From NCBI RefSeq assembly GCF_007097145.1, contig NZ_VJVZ01000007.1:203267-267266 (forward strand): 64,000 nucleotides of DNA, read 5' to 3'. A program made the translations under genes and the position numbers. This DNA comes from Flavobacterium zepuense (lineage in GTDB: Bacteria > Bacteroidota > Bacteroidia > Flavobacteriales > Flavobacteriaceae). Positions 39,995-48,376 of this stretch are shown here, one piece after another (the first letter of the stretch is position 1; each line of letters starts with the position of its first letter). Below the pieces are notes generated by a model. The model ran no database searches and was not told where the DNA came from. It was given only the letters and a program-made list of their open reading frames with translations.

Positions 39995-40450
39995 ATGAAA
40001 GTAGCAGTATTTCCCGGATCTTTTGACCCTATTACCCTGGGGCATTACGATATTATAAAACGCGGTGTGAGCCTTTTTGACAAGGTTATTGTGGCTATTG
40101 GCGTTAACGCCGAAAAGAAATACATGTTTACGCTTGACGAACGCCTGCATTTTATTGAAGAGTCGTTTAAAGATGAGCCTAAGGTAGAGGTTATTACCTA
40201 TCAGGGGCTTACTATAGACCTTTGCAAAAAAGTGGGTGCTAAATTTATCTTACGCGGCCTGCGCAACCCGGCCGACTTTGAATTTGAAAAAGCCATTGCA
40301 CATACCAACCGCAGGCTTTCTAAAATTGAGACGGTTTTTCTTCTTACGGCTGCCAATACATCTTACATAAGCTCCAGCATTGTGCGCGATGTGTTACGAA
40401 ACGGCGGCGATTACACCATACTGGTACCGGACGCGGTAAGGGTTAAATAA
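39995..40450 (+). CDS. coaD: Phosphopantetheine adenylyltransferase
   Basis: 151 residues, the usual length. FPGSFDPITLGHYDII with the nucleotidyltransferase TxGH motif, GVNAEKKYMFTLDERL, LRGLRNPADFEFEKAIAHTN RRL and TSYISSSIVRDV near the C-terminus. Penultimate step of coenzyme A synthesis. The peptidase gene begins 10 bases later. Confidence 0.97.
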   Translation: MKVAVFPGSFDPITLGHYDIIKRGVSLFDKVIVAIGVNAEKKYMFTLDERLHFIEESFKDEPKVEVITYQGLTIDLCKKVGAKFILRGLRNPADFEFEKAIAHTNRRLSKIETVFLLTAANTSYISSSIVRDVLRNGGDYTILVPDAVRVK

Positions 40451-40460
40451 TACTTTTTTG

Positions 40461-42191
40461 ATGAAGAAATTACTACTGCTGATTTTACTGCTTTCGCAAT
40501 CGATATATGCCCAAAAGAAACCCGCTTATCTTACCCCTTACGAAAAAGGAAACGGCAACCAGACCGCTACCTATCAGGAGGCTATAGATTATTTTAAGCT
40601 GCTGGATAAGGATTTTGAAAGCATACAAATGTTGCCCATGGGCCTTACCGATAGCGGGGAGCCGTTGCACATAGTAATATTTAATCCGGATAAGAATTTC
40701 AATTTTAGCGATATACATAAAAACAAGGCAGTACTGCTAATAAACAACGGTATACACCCCGGCGAGCCCGATGGTATAGATGCCACCATTATGCTGTACC
40801 GCGACCTGGCTACGGGTAAAATGCAGGCACCTAAAAATGTGGTGCTGGTTAACATACCAGTATATAATATTGGTGGTGCGCTTAATAGAAATTCACACAG
40901 CCGTGCCAACCAAAACGGCCCCGAAAGCTACGGTTTTAGGGGTAACGCCCGTAACTACGACCTTAACCGTGATTTTATTAAGAACGATACCCGCAATGCC
41001 CGCAGCTTTACAGAAATATTTCACAAAGTAAAGCCCGATGTTTTTATAGACAATCACGTTAGCAATGGCGCTGACTATCAATACACCTTTACGTATGTTG
41101 CCACGCAGCATCAAAAACTGGGCGGTAACCTGGGCAATTATTTTAAGAACGAAATGATGCCCGAAATACTGTCAGGATTAAAAGCCAAAGGTATTGAGTC
41201 GGTTCCTTATGTAAACATACATGGCGATAAGCCGGAGGCAGGTTTTGCCCAATTTATGGATTACCCACGGTATTCTACCGGGTATGCATCGCTGTTTGAT
41301 GTACCGGGGTCGATGCCCGAAACCCACATGCTTAAAGATTATACAAGCCGTGTAAAGGCAAACTATGCTTATATGGTGCAAACTATTGATTTTATAGAGA
41401 AGAATCACAACACCATTAAAGAACTGCGCATAGCCAACCGTGATAATTATACGCCGGGAAACAAATATACTTTACAGTGGACTGTTGACAGTACACAGGT
41501 CACTCTCCTGCCCTTTTTAGGCTACGACGGCGCATATAAACCCAGCGAGGTATCAGGGCAGCAACGGCTGTATTACGACCGCAAGAAGCCTTTTAATAAA
41601 GTGGTAAGGTATTATCAAAACTATAGTCCGGTTTTAGATGTTGTGATACCTAAGGCGTACATTATTCCAAAGCAGTGGTGGCCTGTAACAGACCTGCTTA
41701 AAGCCAACAACATACAAATGTTTGCTTTAGAAAAAGATACCGAAATTGAGGTGGAAAGCTACCGCATATCAGGTTACGATACGGGTAAGAATGCTTACGA
41801 GGGACACTATGCACACTACAATACAAAGGTTGTAGCAGCTACACGAAAAATAAAGTTCAGCAAAGGCGATTTGGTAATAGATACCCAACAGCCCGGCGTA
41901 AAATACCTATTGGAGACCCTGGAACCCCAGGCAACCGATTCCTATTTTAATTGGAACTTTTTTGATGCCATATTGCAGCAAAAGGAATATTTTTCGGCAT
42001 ACGTGTTTGAAGATACCGCAGCTAAATTACTAAAAGACAATCCTAAGCTAAAAGCCGATTTTGAAGCTAAAAAAACAACGGATAAAGACTTTGGCAATGA
42101 TGCCGAAGCACAATTAGACTGGATCTATCAGCACTCCCCCTACTACGAAAAATCACATATGGAATATCCTGTTTGCAGGCAGATCAAATAA
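40461..42191 (+). CDS. Secreted M14-family zinc carboxypeptidase
   Basis: 576 residues from the ATG at 40461. Signal peptide MKKLLLLILLLSQSIYAQ. The M14 catalytic domain is at about 30-330: zinc ligands H99 and E102 in INNGIHPGEPDGID and H199 in VFIDNHVSNGADY, Arg/Asn substrate residues in RNSHSRANQNGP and NARNYDLNRDF, and the probable general base Glu in GSMPETHMLKDY. A C-terminal beta-rich region of about 230 residues has no clear family. No C-terminal type IX sorting domain is seen, so it probably stays periplasmic. 10 bases after coaD. Confidence 0.93.
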   Translation: MKKLLLLILLLSQSIYAQKKPAYLTPYEKGNGNQTATYQEAIDYFKLLDKDFESIQMLPMGLTDSGEPLHIVIFNPDKNFNFSDIHKNKAVLLINNGIHPGEPDGIDATIMLYRDLATGKMQAPKNVVLVNIPVYNIGGALNRNSHSRANQNGPESYGFRGNARNYDLNRDFIKNDTRNARSFTEIFHKVKPDVFIDNHVSNGADYQYTFTYVATQHQKLGGNLGNYFKNEMMPEILSGLKAKGIESVPYVNIHGDKPEAGFAQFMDYPRYSTGYASLFDVPGSMPETHMLKDYTSRVKANYAYMVQTIDFIEKNHNTIKELRIANRDNYTPGNKYTLQWTVDSTQVTLLPFLGYDGAYKPSEVSGQQRLYYDRKKPFNKVVRYYQNYSPVLDVVIPKAYIIPKQWWPVTDLLKANNIQMFALEKDTEIEVESYRISGYDTGKNAYEGHYAHYNTKVVAATRKIKFSKGDLVIDTQQPGVKYLLETLEPQATDSYFNWNFFDAILQQKEYFSAYVFEDTAAKLLKDNPKLKADFEAKKTTDKDFGNDAEAQLDWIYQHSPYYEKSHMEYPVCRQIK

Positions 42192-42247
42192 TTTTTTTGT
42201 TATTGTGTTCTATAATTGCTTATTATTGAATAAAAAAGAACCTCGCG

Positions 42248-42994
42248 TTGAAAAATTTCTCTAAATATTTTCGAGTAAATCCCCGCCTTTTCGTTGCCCT
42301 TGTATTTGGTTTTTTGTTCGCTACGATAATAGGCACACAAACCCACGAGTATGGGCATTACTTAGTGGGTAAATATTATGGATACAACCCGAAACTTCAT
42401 TATGCATCGGTTTCTTATGGTGACTACAACGACAAACAACTTGCTAAATTCGATTCACTATATAAGGCCGATGAAATTAAAATATTAGCAAAAGAGAATT
42501 CGCCACAAAAGGAGTATTTTTTAAAATACAGGGCACAATTAAGTGGAGAAATGAAAGGGCATGATTTTGAAAATATATTAGCAGGCCCCTTACAAACAAT
42601 GCTTTCAGGAAGTATTGGCTTGCTTATTTTATGGCTAAACCGAAAAAAAATAAGGGCAAAAACGGCACTCTCGTTTAAAAACTGGGTAGCCGTATTTGTG
42701 GCATTTTTATGGTCAAGGCAATTAGCAATACTGCTTCAAAAAATAGTTTATACTATCGCCAATATTCAAACTAAAAATAAAGGCGATGAAGTAAATCTTG
42801 CAAAGCACCTAAACCTTAACCCGTGGAGTATATTAACGGTATTAGGTGTTATATCTGCAATTATTTTAATCTGGATAGTATTTTATATCATACCTAAACA
42901 ACAACGATTTACCTTTATAATTGCAGGATTTGCAGGCAGTGCCTTAGGAGTACTTATTTGGTTTGGCTGGATAGGGCCGGTACTGCTGCCATAA
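42248..42994 (+). CDS. Membrane HExxH protease-like protein (M50-like)
   Basis: 248 residues. A membrane helix (about 14-31) runs directly into QTHEYGHYLVGKYYGY with His 33, Glu 34 and His 37 (HExxH). After a soluble loop (about 48-108) come LAGPLQTMLSGSIGLLIL and three more membrane helices. HExxH at a membrane helix plus a later GP motif resembles M50 site-2 proteases or the transmembrane M50-like group, but the usual NxxPxPxLDG motif is not seen. It appears to start at TTG (42248): an in-frame stop lies shortly upstream and no ATG occurs before residue ~97. More AT-rich than its neighbours. Confidence 0.75.
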   Translation: MKNFSKYFRVNPRLFVALVFGFLFATIIGTQTHEYGHYLVGKYYGYNPKLHYASVSYGDYNDKQLAKFDSLYKADEIKILAKENSPQKEYFLKYRAQLSGEMKGHDFENILAGPLQTMLSGSIGLLILWLNRKKIRAKTALSFKNWVAVFVAFLWSRQLAILLQKIVYTIANIQTKNKGDEVNLAKHLNLNPWSILTVLGVISAIILIWIVFYIIPKQQRFTFIIAGFAGSALGVLIWFGWIGPVLLP

Positions 42995-42999
42995 TCACT

Positions 43000-43076
43000 G
43001 TGGATTTGGTAATTCGGGTTTTAGCTATATTATGGCTTTCTAACAAATAACCGAATTAGCAAATCATCAAATCCAC
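43000..43076. repeat. Inverted repeat between convergent genes
   Basis: Arms GTGGATTTG (43000-43008) / CAAATCCAC (43068-43076) and AATTCGGGTT (43011-43020) / AACCGAATT (43049-43057). Together they form a long interrupted hairpin between the converging M50-like and NUDIX genes, probably a shared terminator or a dispersed element. Confidence 0.6.
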
Positions 43077-43109
43077 AAGTTTTTCAATCATCAAATCAAC
43101 TTCAAAAAA

Positions 43110-43718
43110 CTATACTTCCTGCTTTACAGCACTATCTTCAAAAAGTAATTTTATATTTTCATACGAATTTTTAAGTGCCTCCTTAATATCGTCAGGTTTT
43201 AACCATGCAACCTTCTCAATCCCTTCATCCAACTGGCCGGTTAGCACACCATCATAAGCAGTTTTCATCTCAAACCAGTGGGTAACTTTAAGTTTATATC
43301 GTTCACCACGTTTAAAAACGTGGTAGGTTTTTTGCAGTTTATGGGTAATTTTAAGTCCGCTCACACCGGTTTCCTCCTCTACTTCGCGCAGGGCAGTATC
43401 TTCTATTTCTTCGCCTTTTTCTATGCCGCCTTTGGGCAGGTCCCACTTACCGTTACGTAAAATAAAGAGCACCTCGCCCCTTTTATTGTAAACGAGGCCA
43501 CCCCCGGCTTTGGCCACAGGTACCTTGTCCTTAAGCATCTTAAGGGCAAGTTTTTCATCAGGGTGATATAAAAAAGCTTTCTCAATACGGTTGGTAAACA
43601 TCCTCCTTAAAAGCTGCTCTATATCTACGCTTTCCATTAAAAACATCTGGAAATCGGTTTCCTTTTCCACCTTATTTGTCAAAAAAAGTGGTTTGTCGTT
43701 CACAAAAACTTTATACAT
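43110..43718 (-). CDS. NUDIX hydrolase
   Basis: 202 residues from the ATG at 43718 (MYKVFVNDKPLFL); longer readings run into pyrE and lack support. The Nudix box GGIEKGEEIEDTALREVEEETGVS lies at about 97-119 (shown here in parts: GX5E at 98-103, REVEEETG at 111-118). An N-terminal region of ~65 residues precedes it. It hydrolyses a nucleoside-diphosphate-linked compound; the substrate is unknown. Its start codon complement lies inside the -7 box of the divergent pyrE promoter, so the two genes compete for the same DNA. Confidence 0.93.
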   Translation of the reverse strand: MYKVFVNDKPLFLTNKVEKETDFQMFLMESVDIEQLLRRMFTNRIEKAFLYHPDEKLALKMLKDKVPVAKAGGGLVYNKRGEVLFILRNGKWDLPKGGIEKGEEIEDTALREVEEETGVSGLKITHKLQKTYHVFKRGERYKLKVTHWFEMKTAYDGVLTGQLDEGIEKVAWLKPDDIKEALKNSYENIKLLFEDSAVKQEV

Positions 43719-43721
43719 TTG
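43692..43721 (+). promoter_or_regulatory. pyrE promoter within the NUDIX gene start
   Basis: TTTG (43692-43695), 18-base spacer, TACATTTG (43714-43721): a perfect Bacteroidota promoter. The -7 box contains the complement of the NUDIX ATG (43716-43718). The pyrE ATG is at 43726, only 5 bases downstream, so transcription should start at or next to the start codon, giving a leaderless or almost leaderless mRNA. Confidence 0.65.
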
Positions 43722-43725
43722 CAAT

Positions 43726-44373
43726 ATGATTTTTAATACAGACACCGCCAAAAAAACAGCCGAATTGCTTTTACAAATAAACGCAATTAAATTAAATCCT
43801 AAAAATCCTTTTACATGGGCTTCCGGATGGAAATCGCCTATTTATTGCGATAATAGGATAACTCTTTCATTTCCACCAATCCGTAATTACATCAGGGAAG
43901 AATTTTCTAAGCATATAGAAAAAGTATATGGTAAGCCCGATGTTATTGCAGGAGTAGCCACCGGTGCCATAGGCATAGGTATACTGGTAGCCGAATATAT
44001 GGGCTTACCCTTTGTGTATGTGCGCCCTGAGGCTAAAAAACACGGCCGCCAAAACCAGGTAGAGGGCTTTTTACAAAAGGGACAGAACGTTGTAGTGGTT
44101 GAGGACCTTATTAGCACCGGTAACAGCAGCTTAATGGCTGTAGAGGCCTTAAAAGCTGCCGGAGCTAACGTAAAAGGTATGGTAGCCATATTTACCTACG
44201 GGTTTGATGTATCTGTAGAGAACTTTAAAAAGGCTAACGTTACCCTTAACACCCTTGGTAACTACGACACGCTTTTAGAAGAAGCCGTTGCAAAACGCTA
44301 CATTACTGAAGCCGAACAGGAAACCCTTAAAGAATGGAGAAATAATCCATCAACATGGGGGCAGGAAAATTAA
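43726..44373 (+). CDS. pyrE: Orotate phosphoribosyltransferase
   Basis: 215 residues from the ATG at 43726 (MIFNTDTAKKTAELL); longer readings into the NUDIX gene are rejected because the family starts here. WASGWKSPIYCDNR, GVATGAIGIGILVAEYMGLP, RPEAKKHGRQNQVEGFLQKG and the PRPP loop VVVVEDLISTGNSSL are diagnostic. It converts orotate and PRPP to OMP. The SRPBCC gene that often follows pyrE in flavobacteria is here displaced by one small secreted-protein gene. Confidence 0.96.
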   Translation: MIFNTDTAKKTAELLLQINAIKLNPKNPFTWASGWKSPIYCDNRITLSFPPIRNYIREEFSKHIEKVYGKPDVIAGVATGAIGIGILVAEYMGLPFVYVRPEAKKHGRQNQVEGFLQKGQNVVVVEDLISTGNSSLMAVEALKAAGANVKGMVAIFTYGFDVSVENFKKANVTLNTLGNYDTLLEEAVAKRYITEAEQETLKEWRNNPSTWGQEN

Positions 44374-44397
44374 ATCGGCAAATTAAAATTCAAAACA

Positions 44398-44448
44398 CGT
44401 GCAGATAAATAATTTTATTTTCAATTATTTATTGCACGTTTTATTTTT
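44398..44448 (+). terminator. Terminator after pyrE
   Basis: Arms at 44398-44414 (CGTGCAGATAAATAATT) and 44423-44438 (AATTATTTATTGCACG), paired with one small irregularity, followed by TTTTATTTTTTA. Confidence 0.8.
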
Positions 44449-44503
44449 TACCATTAAGTTTGGAACATCATAAAAACAATTAACAAATCACAAATTACGC
44501 CCT

Positions 44504-44968
44504 ATGAAAAAATTTATCTTACTATTTACAGTTATGTTAACAACTGTATCTTTTGCTCAAATTAAAAAAGTTGACACAACTACTTCCTCAGGTGAGGTAA
44601 TTGGTAAAATAGAGCCCTTTGGCCAATCTTTAGAAATGGAATGCACAAAGAATGGTAATGTTTATAATTTTAGATATCTTGACCATCAGTATTCTACATT
44701 AAAGGAATATGCTAATTTTTCCTTTGAAGATGTTGACAATTCCTTTGAAGATTTTTACAAAATGACCATTGAATTATTTGAGACTAAACCTAAAGAATCA
44801 GTAATGCTTGAGGTAAAAGATTACTATATATGGGTAGCTTATAAAAAGACAATGGGAATAGCTTCGGTAAGTTTTAAATCGTCTTTAAAGACTGTAGGAG
44901 CACCTATAAGTTATACCAAAGAATTCAACAAAAAGCAAATAGAAAAACTTTTTGGAAAAAATAAGTAA
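44504..44968 (+). CDS. Small secreted protein, unknown function
   Basis: 154 residues. Signal peptide MKKFILLFTVMLTTVSFAQ, then a soluble domain of about 135 residues with alternating strands (GKIEPFGQSLEMECTKNGNV, YNFRYLDHQYSTLKEYANFS) and a basic C-terminus (KQIEKLFGKNK). I do not recognise the family. Its coding sequence is more AT-rich than pyrE and the SRPBCC gene on either side, and it interrupts that pair, so it may be an insertion. Confidence 0.78.
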   Translation: MKKFILLFTVMLTTVSFAQIKKVDTTTSSGEVIGKIEPFGQSLEMECTKNGNVYNFRYLDHQYSTLKEYANFSFEDVDNSFEDFYKMTIELFETKPKESVMLEVKDYYIWVAYKKTMGIASVSFKSSLKTVGAPISYTKEFNKKQIEKLFGKNK

Positions 44969-44995
44969 TACAAATAATTACTATAAAATTGTACT

Positions 44996-45388
44996 ATGAA
45001 TTTAGACAGCCCTAAAGTAACAGTAAACAAACCGGCTCAATATTTATTTGATGCATTAAGCGATGTTCAAAATTTTGAGAAGCTGATGCCCGATAACATT
45101 GCCAAGTTTGAGGTTACCGGCCCCGAGGCTTTTATTTTTGCGCTTAAAGGCATGCCCGAAATTAAGCTTAAGATAAAAGACCGCCAGGCACCAAACAAGC
45201 TAATTTTAGGTGCTGCAAGCGATAAGCTGCCTTTTACCCTTACTGGCGATCTTAATGCAGTAAGTGATGACAGTACAGAAATACAGCTGCATTTTGAAGG
45301 CGAATTTAACGCCATGATGGCCATGATGATTAAAGGGCCAATAACTAAATTTATTGAGACCCTTGCAAATAATATGCATAAGCTGTAA
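44996..45388 (+). CDS. SRPBCC-fold (START/polyketide-cyclase-like) protein
   Basis: 130 residues, no signal peptide. VNKPAQYLFDALSDVQNFEK LM near the start and the C-terminal helix MIKGPITKFIETLANNMHKL are typical of the Bet v1-like SRPBCC fold, which binds hydrophobic ligands. Specific role unknown. It ends at a strong terminator. Confidence 0.88.
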   Translation: MNLDSPKVTVNKPAQYLFDALSDVQNFEKLMPDNIAKFEVTGPEAFIFALKGMPEIKLKIKDRQAPNKLILGAASDKLPFTLTGDLNAVSDDSTEIQLHFEGEFNAMMAMMIKGPITKFIETLANNMHKL

Positions 45389-45409
45389 CAACACCTTATT
45401 TAATAATTT

Positions 45410-45444
45410 AAAAGCCTTTTAGTGTAGTACTAAAAGGCTTTTTT
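45410..45444 (+). terminator. Terminator after the SRPBCC gene
   Basis: Perfect 14-bp arms AAAAGCCTTTTAGT (45410-45423) and ACTAAAAGGCTTTT (45429-45442) with a 5-base loop and T tract. Confidence 0.93.
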
Positions 45445-45482
45445 ATGTAACTTTATACTGTTACCACTACACCTGCCTTGCT

Positions 45483-46226
45483 ATGCATAAAGTTATTGCC
45501 TTTATAACCGATACCCATTTGGGCGACACCCATACCCGTTGCGAAGGCTATAATCCTGCTAAACAGTTAGACGATGTATTAAACAACAGCGCTCTACAAA
45601 ATGCTACCCACCTTGTTTTTGCAGGTGATATTACAGAGCCGCAAATGTATCCCTACTTTTTTAACCGGCTACATAGTGCCTACCCTAACTATAAAGCCAT
45701 ACTGGGCAATCATGATAAGCATGCCGAAGCCGTAAAGCATTGCCACTATAAATCGGCAAGCGGTACAGAGCTGTATTATTCCGAAGAAGATGAGTTTTAC
45801 AAATACATTTATTTAGATTCGTCATCCTCATACATAAGTGAATCACAGCTCCAATGGCTGGAGCAGGAACTCGACACTTCTAAAAAAATAGTTATTTTCA
45901 TTCACCACCCTATCCTGGCAGTTGCTACAGGTATGGATAGTATTTATCCGCTAAAAAACCGCGATGCATTAAGAACGTTATTGCACCAACTCTCTAACGA
46001 TGTCACCATTTTTTGCGGCCACTACCACATGCCCGATAAGCAACAGGTTGGCAATATTGTTCAGTATATCACACCTGCTACGTCGTTTCAGGTAAAGAAA
46101 GCGTCGGATACCATAGAGGTTAATACCGATTCTTTCGGCTACCGCATTATAACGTTAAAACCACAATCTGTAACTACACAACTGTTGATAAACCGCAACG
46201 GTACTTTTGAGGAAATACCTGAATAA
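45483..46226 (+). CDS. Cytoplasmic metallophosphoesterase (CpdA-like)
   Basis: 247 residues, no signal peptide. Calcineurin-like motifs in order: ITDTHLGDTH, VFAGDITEPQ, ILGNHDKHAE, FIHHPI and FCGHYHMPDK, giving the two-metal site. This set resembles class III cyclic-nucleotide phosphodiesterases. The substrate is not known. Monocistronic or followed by the DUF4241 gene after 86 bases. Confidence 0.9.
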   Translation: MHKVIAFITDTHLGDTHTRCEGYNPAKQLDDVLNNSALQNATHLVFAGDITEPQMYPYFFNRLHSAYPNYKAILGNHDKHAEAVKHCHYKSASGTELYYSEEDEFYKYIYLDSSSSYISESQLQWLEQELDTSKKIVIFIHHPILAVATGMDSIYPLKNRDALRTLLHQLSNDVTIFCGHYHMPDKQQVGNIVQYITPATSFQVKKASDTIEVNTDSFGYRIITLKPQSVTTQLLINRNGTFEEIPE

Positions 46227-46312
46227 TCCTGCACGGGGTTAAAGATTTTATAAAGTAGCGGTACTACACCAACGTTTTGAGTAATTTTAACAGGATAAAA
46301 ACCAAAACAATT

Positions 46313-47035
46313 ATGAAAGATCTTAACGACTTTGAAATAACCTACGACCTGGAAGGCGAAATGAGCGGACAGGAGCTTGTAGAAATTCACATTGGCGACG
46401 TAAACCTGCCAACGGGACGAATTGTTGTGGCAGACCCTTTTTTTACCGAAGGCCAGCAGCCTTTTTCGCGTACGGTAGAGCCCGATAAATACCCGGTATA
46501 CATATACATGTCAGAAATTGATAAGCTGCACCACCGCATTGCTTATGCAAAAATAAAATTCAGGCCGGAGGATGCCAAAAAATGGATACTTGCCTTAACG
46601 GAAGACTTAACATCTGAAGAAATGAACGAACTGGGCGAGGATGAATTTTATGGTTTCCCGGTAGAGAGTGGCCTTGCCTGCTTTTTAGATGAAGAAACTA
46701 ACGTACAGTTTATTACCAAAATGGACGAGGTGCAGGACAAAAATCCTGAATCTAATTATTATGATGATGTCCTTGCTAAAGAATTTATGGAATATTCGGG
46801 TAAAAATGCACTTTCGCGTGAGCTCGGCGACTGGAACGACCACCACCCTAACGAAGACACTGATAATAATGTAGTAATGTTTGCTTCCGGCTGGGGCGAT
46901 GGCTACTACCCTGCTTATTGGGGACTTAACGAAGAGGGAGATACTGTAGAACTGGTTATCGACTTTCTTATCAATGAGTTTGAAGCAGAGGAAGAAGAAA
47001 GTAGCGACGAAGACGATTTTGAAGACGAAGCGTAA
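46313..47035 (+). CDS. DUF4241 protein
   Basis: 240 residues from the ATG at 46313 (MKDLNDFEITYDLEGE); an earlier TTG reading is less likely. The family pattern is clear: LPTGRIVVADPFFTEGQQPF, PVYIYMSEIDKLHHRIAYAK, FPVESGLACFLDE and FASGWGDGYYPAYWGLNEEG followed by LVIDFLI. Function unknown; such proteins appear in polymorphic-toxin/immunity neighbourhoods and as stand-alone genes. No toxin gene is adjacent. Strongly acidic C-terminus (EEEESSDEDDFEDEA). Confidence 0.85.
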   Translation: MKDLNDFEITYDLEGEMSGQELVEIHIGDVNLPTGRIVVADPFFTEGQQPFSRTVEPDKYPVYIYMSEIDKLHHRIAYAKIKFRPEDAKKWILALTEDLTSEEMNELGEDEFYGFPVESGLACFLDEETNVQFITKMDEVQDKNPESNYYDDVLAKEFMEYSGKNALSRELGDWNDHHPNEDTDNNVVMFASGWGDGYYPAYWGLNEEGDTVELVIDFLINEFEAEEEESSDEDDFEDEA

Positions 47036-47165
47036 GAGTTTGCAGTCTCAGTCCCAGTTTTTCAGTAGAAATAAAGGAAATAAAAGTAAGGCACAGCCTG
47101 ATTTTTATTTCCTTTTATATTGATAGGAATATAAGTTTTTGACTTTACACCTTCCGACTTTAAGA

Positions 47166-47894
47166 CTAATAAAGAAGCTGCACCTCTTTAATATTGTATT
47201 CGGCTATACTGTCATCTGCCAGTAACACCTGTAGGCTGCCGTTGTAGTTAACCCCTTGTATAATACCCATAAATGTTTTTCCGTTTTGTTCAAAAGGCAT
47301 CGGCAGGCCTTTTTTATACAATTTTTGGTGGTAGTTATCCCATAATGTTTTAGCATCCTTGTGCAAAAGCACCATGAGGTTTCGGTTAAGTTGTTCGGCA
47401 ATAGCCAACATAACAGCCTCTTTATCAAAGTTACGTCTGGCAGCAACAGCTATTGAAGACGCTTTGGGCAGGCCATCAAAATTTTGTTGGTTAACATTAA
47501 GCCCAATGCCAATAATAGAAAATATCTCGCCATTATTCTTAATACTGTTCTCTATAAGTATGCCGCCAACTTTTTTATTGCCTGCCAAAATGTCGTTAGG
47601 CCATTTAATGCTTAGTAGGGGTATATTAAAAGTTTCCAGTGCCTGTGCAATACTTATTGCAACAGCTACATTAAGGGTAAATATTTCGCTGATTTGCAGT
47701 AGCAAATCTTTAACCAATATACTAAAGGTAAGGTTCTTACCGGGTTCTGCATTCCAGGCAGATCCCATCTGGCCCCTGCCCTGCGTTTGGTTTTCTGCCA
47801 CTACAATGGTAAAATGCTCAACATGCCTCGTAGCGGTTAATTGCTTAAGGTAGTCGTTAGTAGAGTTTATGGCATTGAGTTTGATGATATTCAT
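47166..47894 (-). CDS. birA: Biotin--[acetyl-CoA-carboxylase] ligase
   Basis: 242 residues, monofunctional (no N-terminal DNA-binding domain). NSTNDYLKQL, the biotinoyl-AMP loop ENQTQGRGQMGSAW, LSIKWPNDILAGNKKVGGIL and IGIGLNVNQQ are diagnostic. It attaches biotin to carboxylase carrier protein. Divergent from rsfS, sharing a 95-base promoter region. Confidence 0.95.
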   Translation of the reverse strand: MNIIKLNAINSTNDYLKQLTATRHVEHFTIVVAENQTQGRGQMGSAWNAEPGKNLTFSILVKDLLLQISEIFTLNVAVAISIAQALETFNIPLLSIKWPNDILAGNKKVGGILIENSIKNNGEIFSIIGIGLNVNQQNFDGLPKASSIAVAARRNFDKEAVMLAIAEQLNRNLMVLLHKDAKTLWDNYHQKLYKKGLPMPFEQNGKTFMGIIQGVNYNGSLQVLLADDSIAEYNIKEVQLLY

Positions 47895-47961
47895 TTATAA
47901 AATAATCAGCTCTTTGTCTTTTTAATCGTAAATTAGGTTCAAAAGTAAATACAAAAAATGA

Positions 47962-47969
47962 TAACTTTG
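47962..47969 (+). promoter_or_regulatory. -7 box of the rsfS-ftsH promoter
   Basis: TAACTTTG matches TAnnTTTG, 20 bases before the rsfS ATG. Confidence 0.6.
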
Positions 47970-47989
47970 CGTAAAATATAAATTTTTAG

Positions 47990-48361
47990 ATGGCGAACAA
48001 AAATGTAAGTAATGATGATCTGTTAGCAAATATCATCAAGGGAATAGAGGAAGTAAAAGGTAATGATATAGATATTCTTGACCTAAGGGCCATTGATAAC
48101 ACCGTATGCGACTATTTTGTTATATGCAACGGTACTTCTAACACACAGGTGAACGCTATAGTTCACTCAATCCAAAAAATAGTTTCTAAAGAGTTAAAGG
48201 ATAAGCCATGGCATGTTGAAGGTACAGAAAATGGCGAATGGGTACTTATGGATTACGTAAACATTGTTGTACACGTTTTCCAAAAGCACGTTCGCGAGTA
48301 CTACAACATAGAGAGCCTGTGGGGTGATGCCAGGATAACTTCTATAGGAAACAATTACTAA
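47990..48361 (+). CDS. rsfS: Ribosome silencing factor
   Basis: 123 residues. IDILDLRAIDNTVCDYFVIC NGTS, KPWHVEGTENGEWVLMDYVN and VHVFQKHVREYYNIESLWGD A are the RsfS (DUF143/Iojap) signature. It binds uL14 of the large subunit and blocks subunit joining in starvation. It lies 15 bases before ftsH, a conserved pairing in Bacteroidota. Confidence 0.97.
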   Translation: MANKNVSNDDLLANIIKGIEEVKGNDIDILDLRAIDNTVCDYFVICNGTSNTQVNAIVHSIQKIVSKELKDKPWHVEGTENGEWVLMDYVNIVVHVFQKHVREYYNIESLWGDARITSIGNNY

Positions 48362-48376
48362 AACAAGAACAAATTC

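Noticed and set aside
43591..43725. Longer pyrE start inside the NUDIX gene
   Set aside because: The added 45 residues are the antisense of the NUDIX coding region, and the family starts at the ATG at 43726.
46313..47035. Toxin-immunity pair around DUF4241
   Set aside because: DUF4241 can act as immunity protein, but neither neighbour is a toxin or secreted effector.
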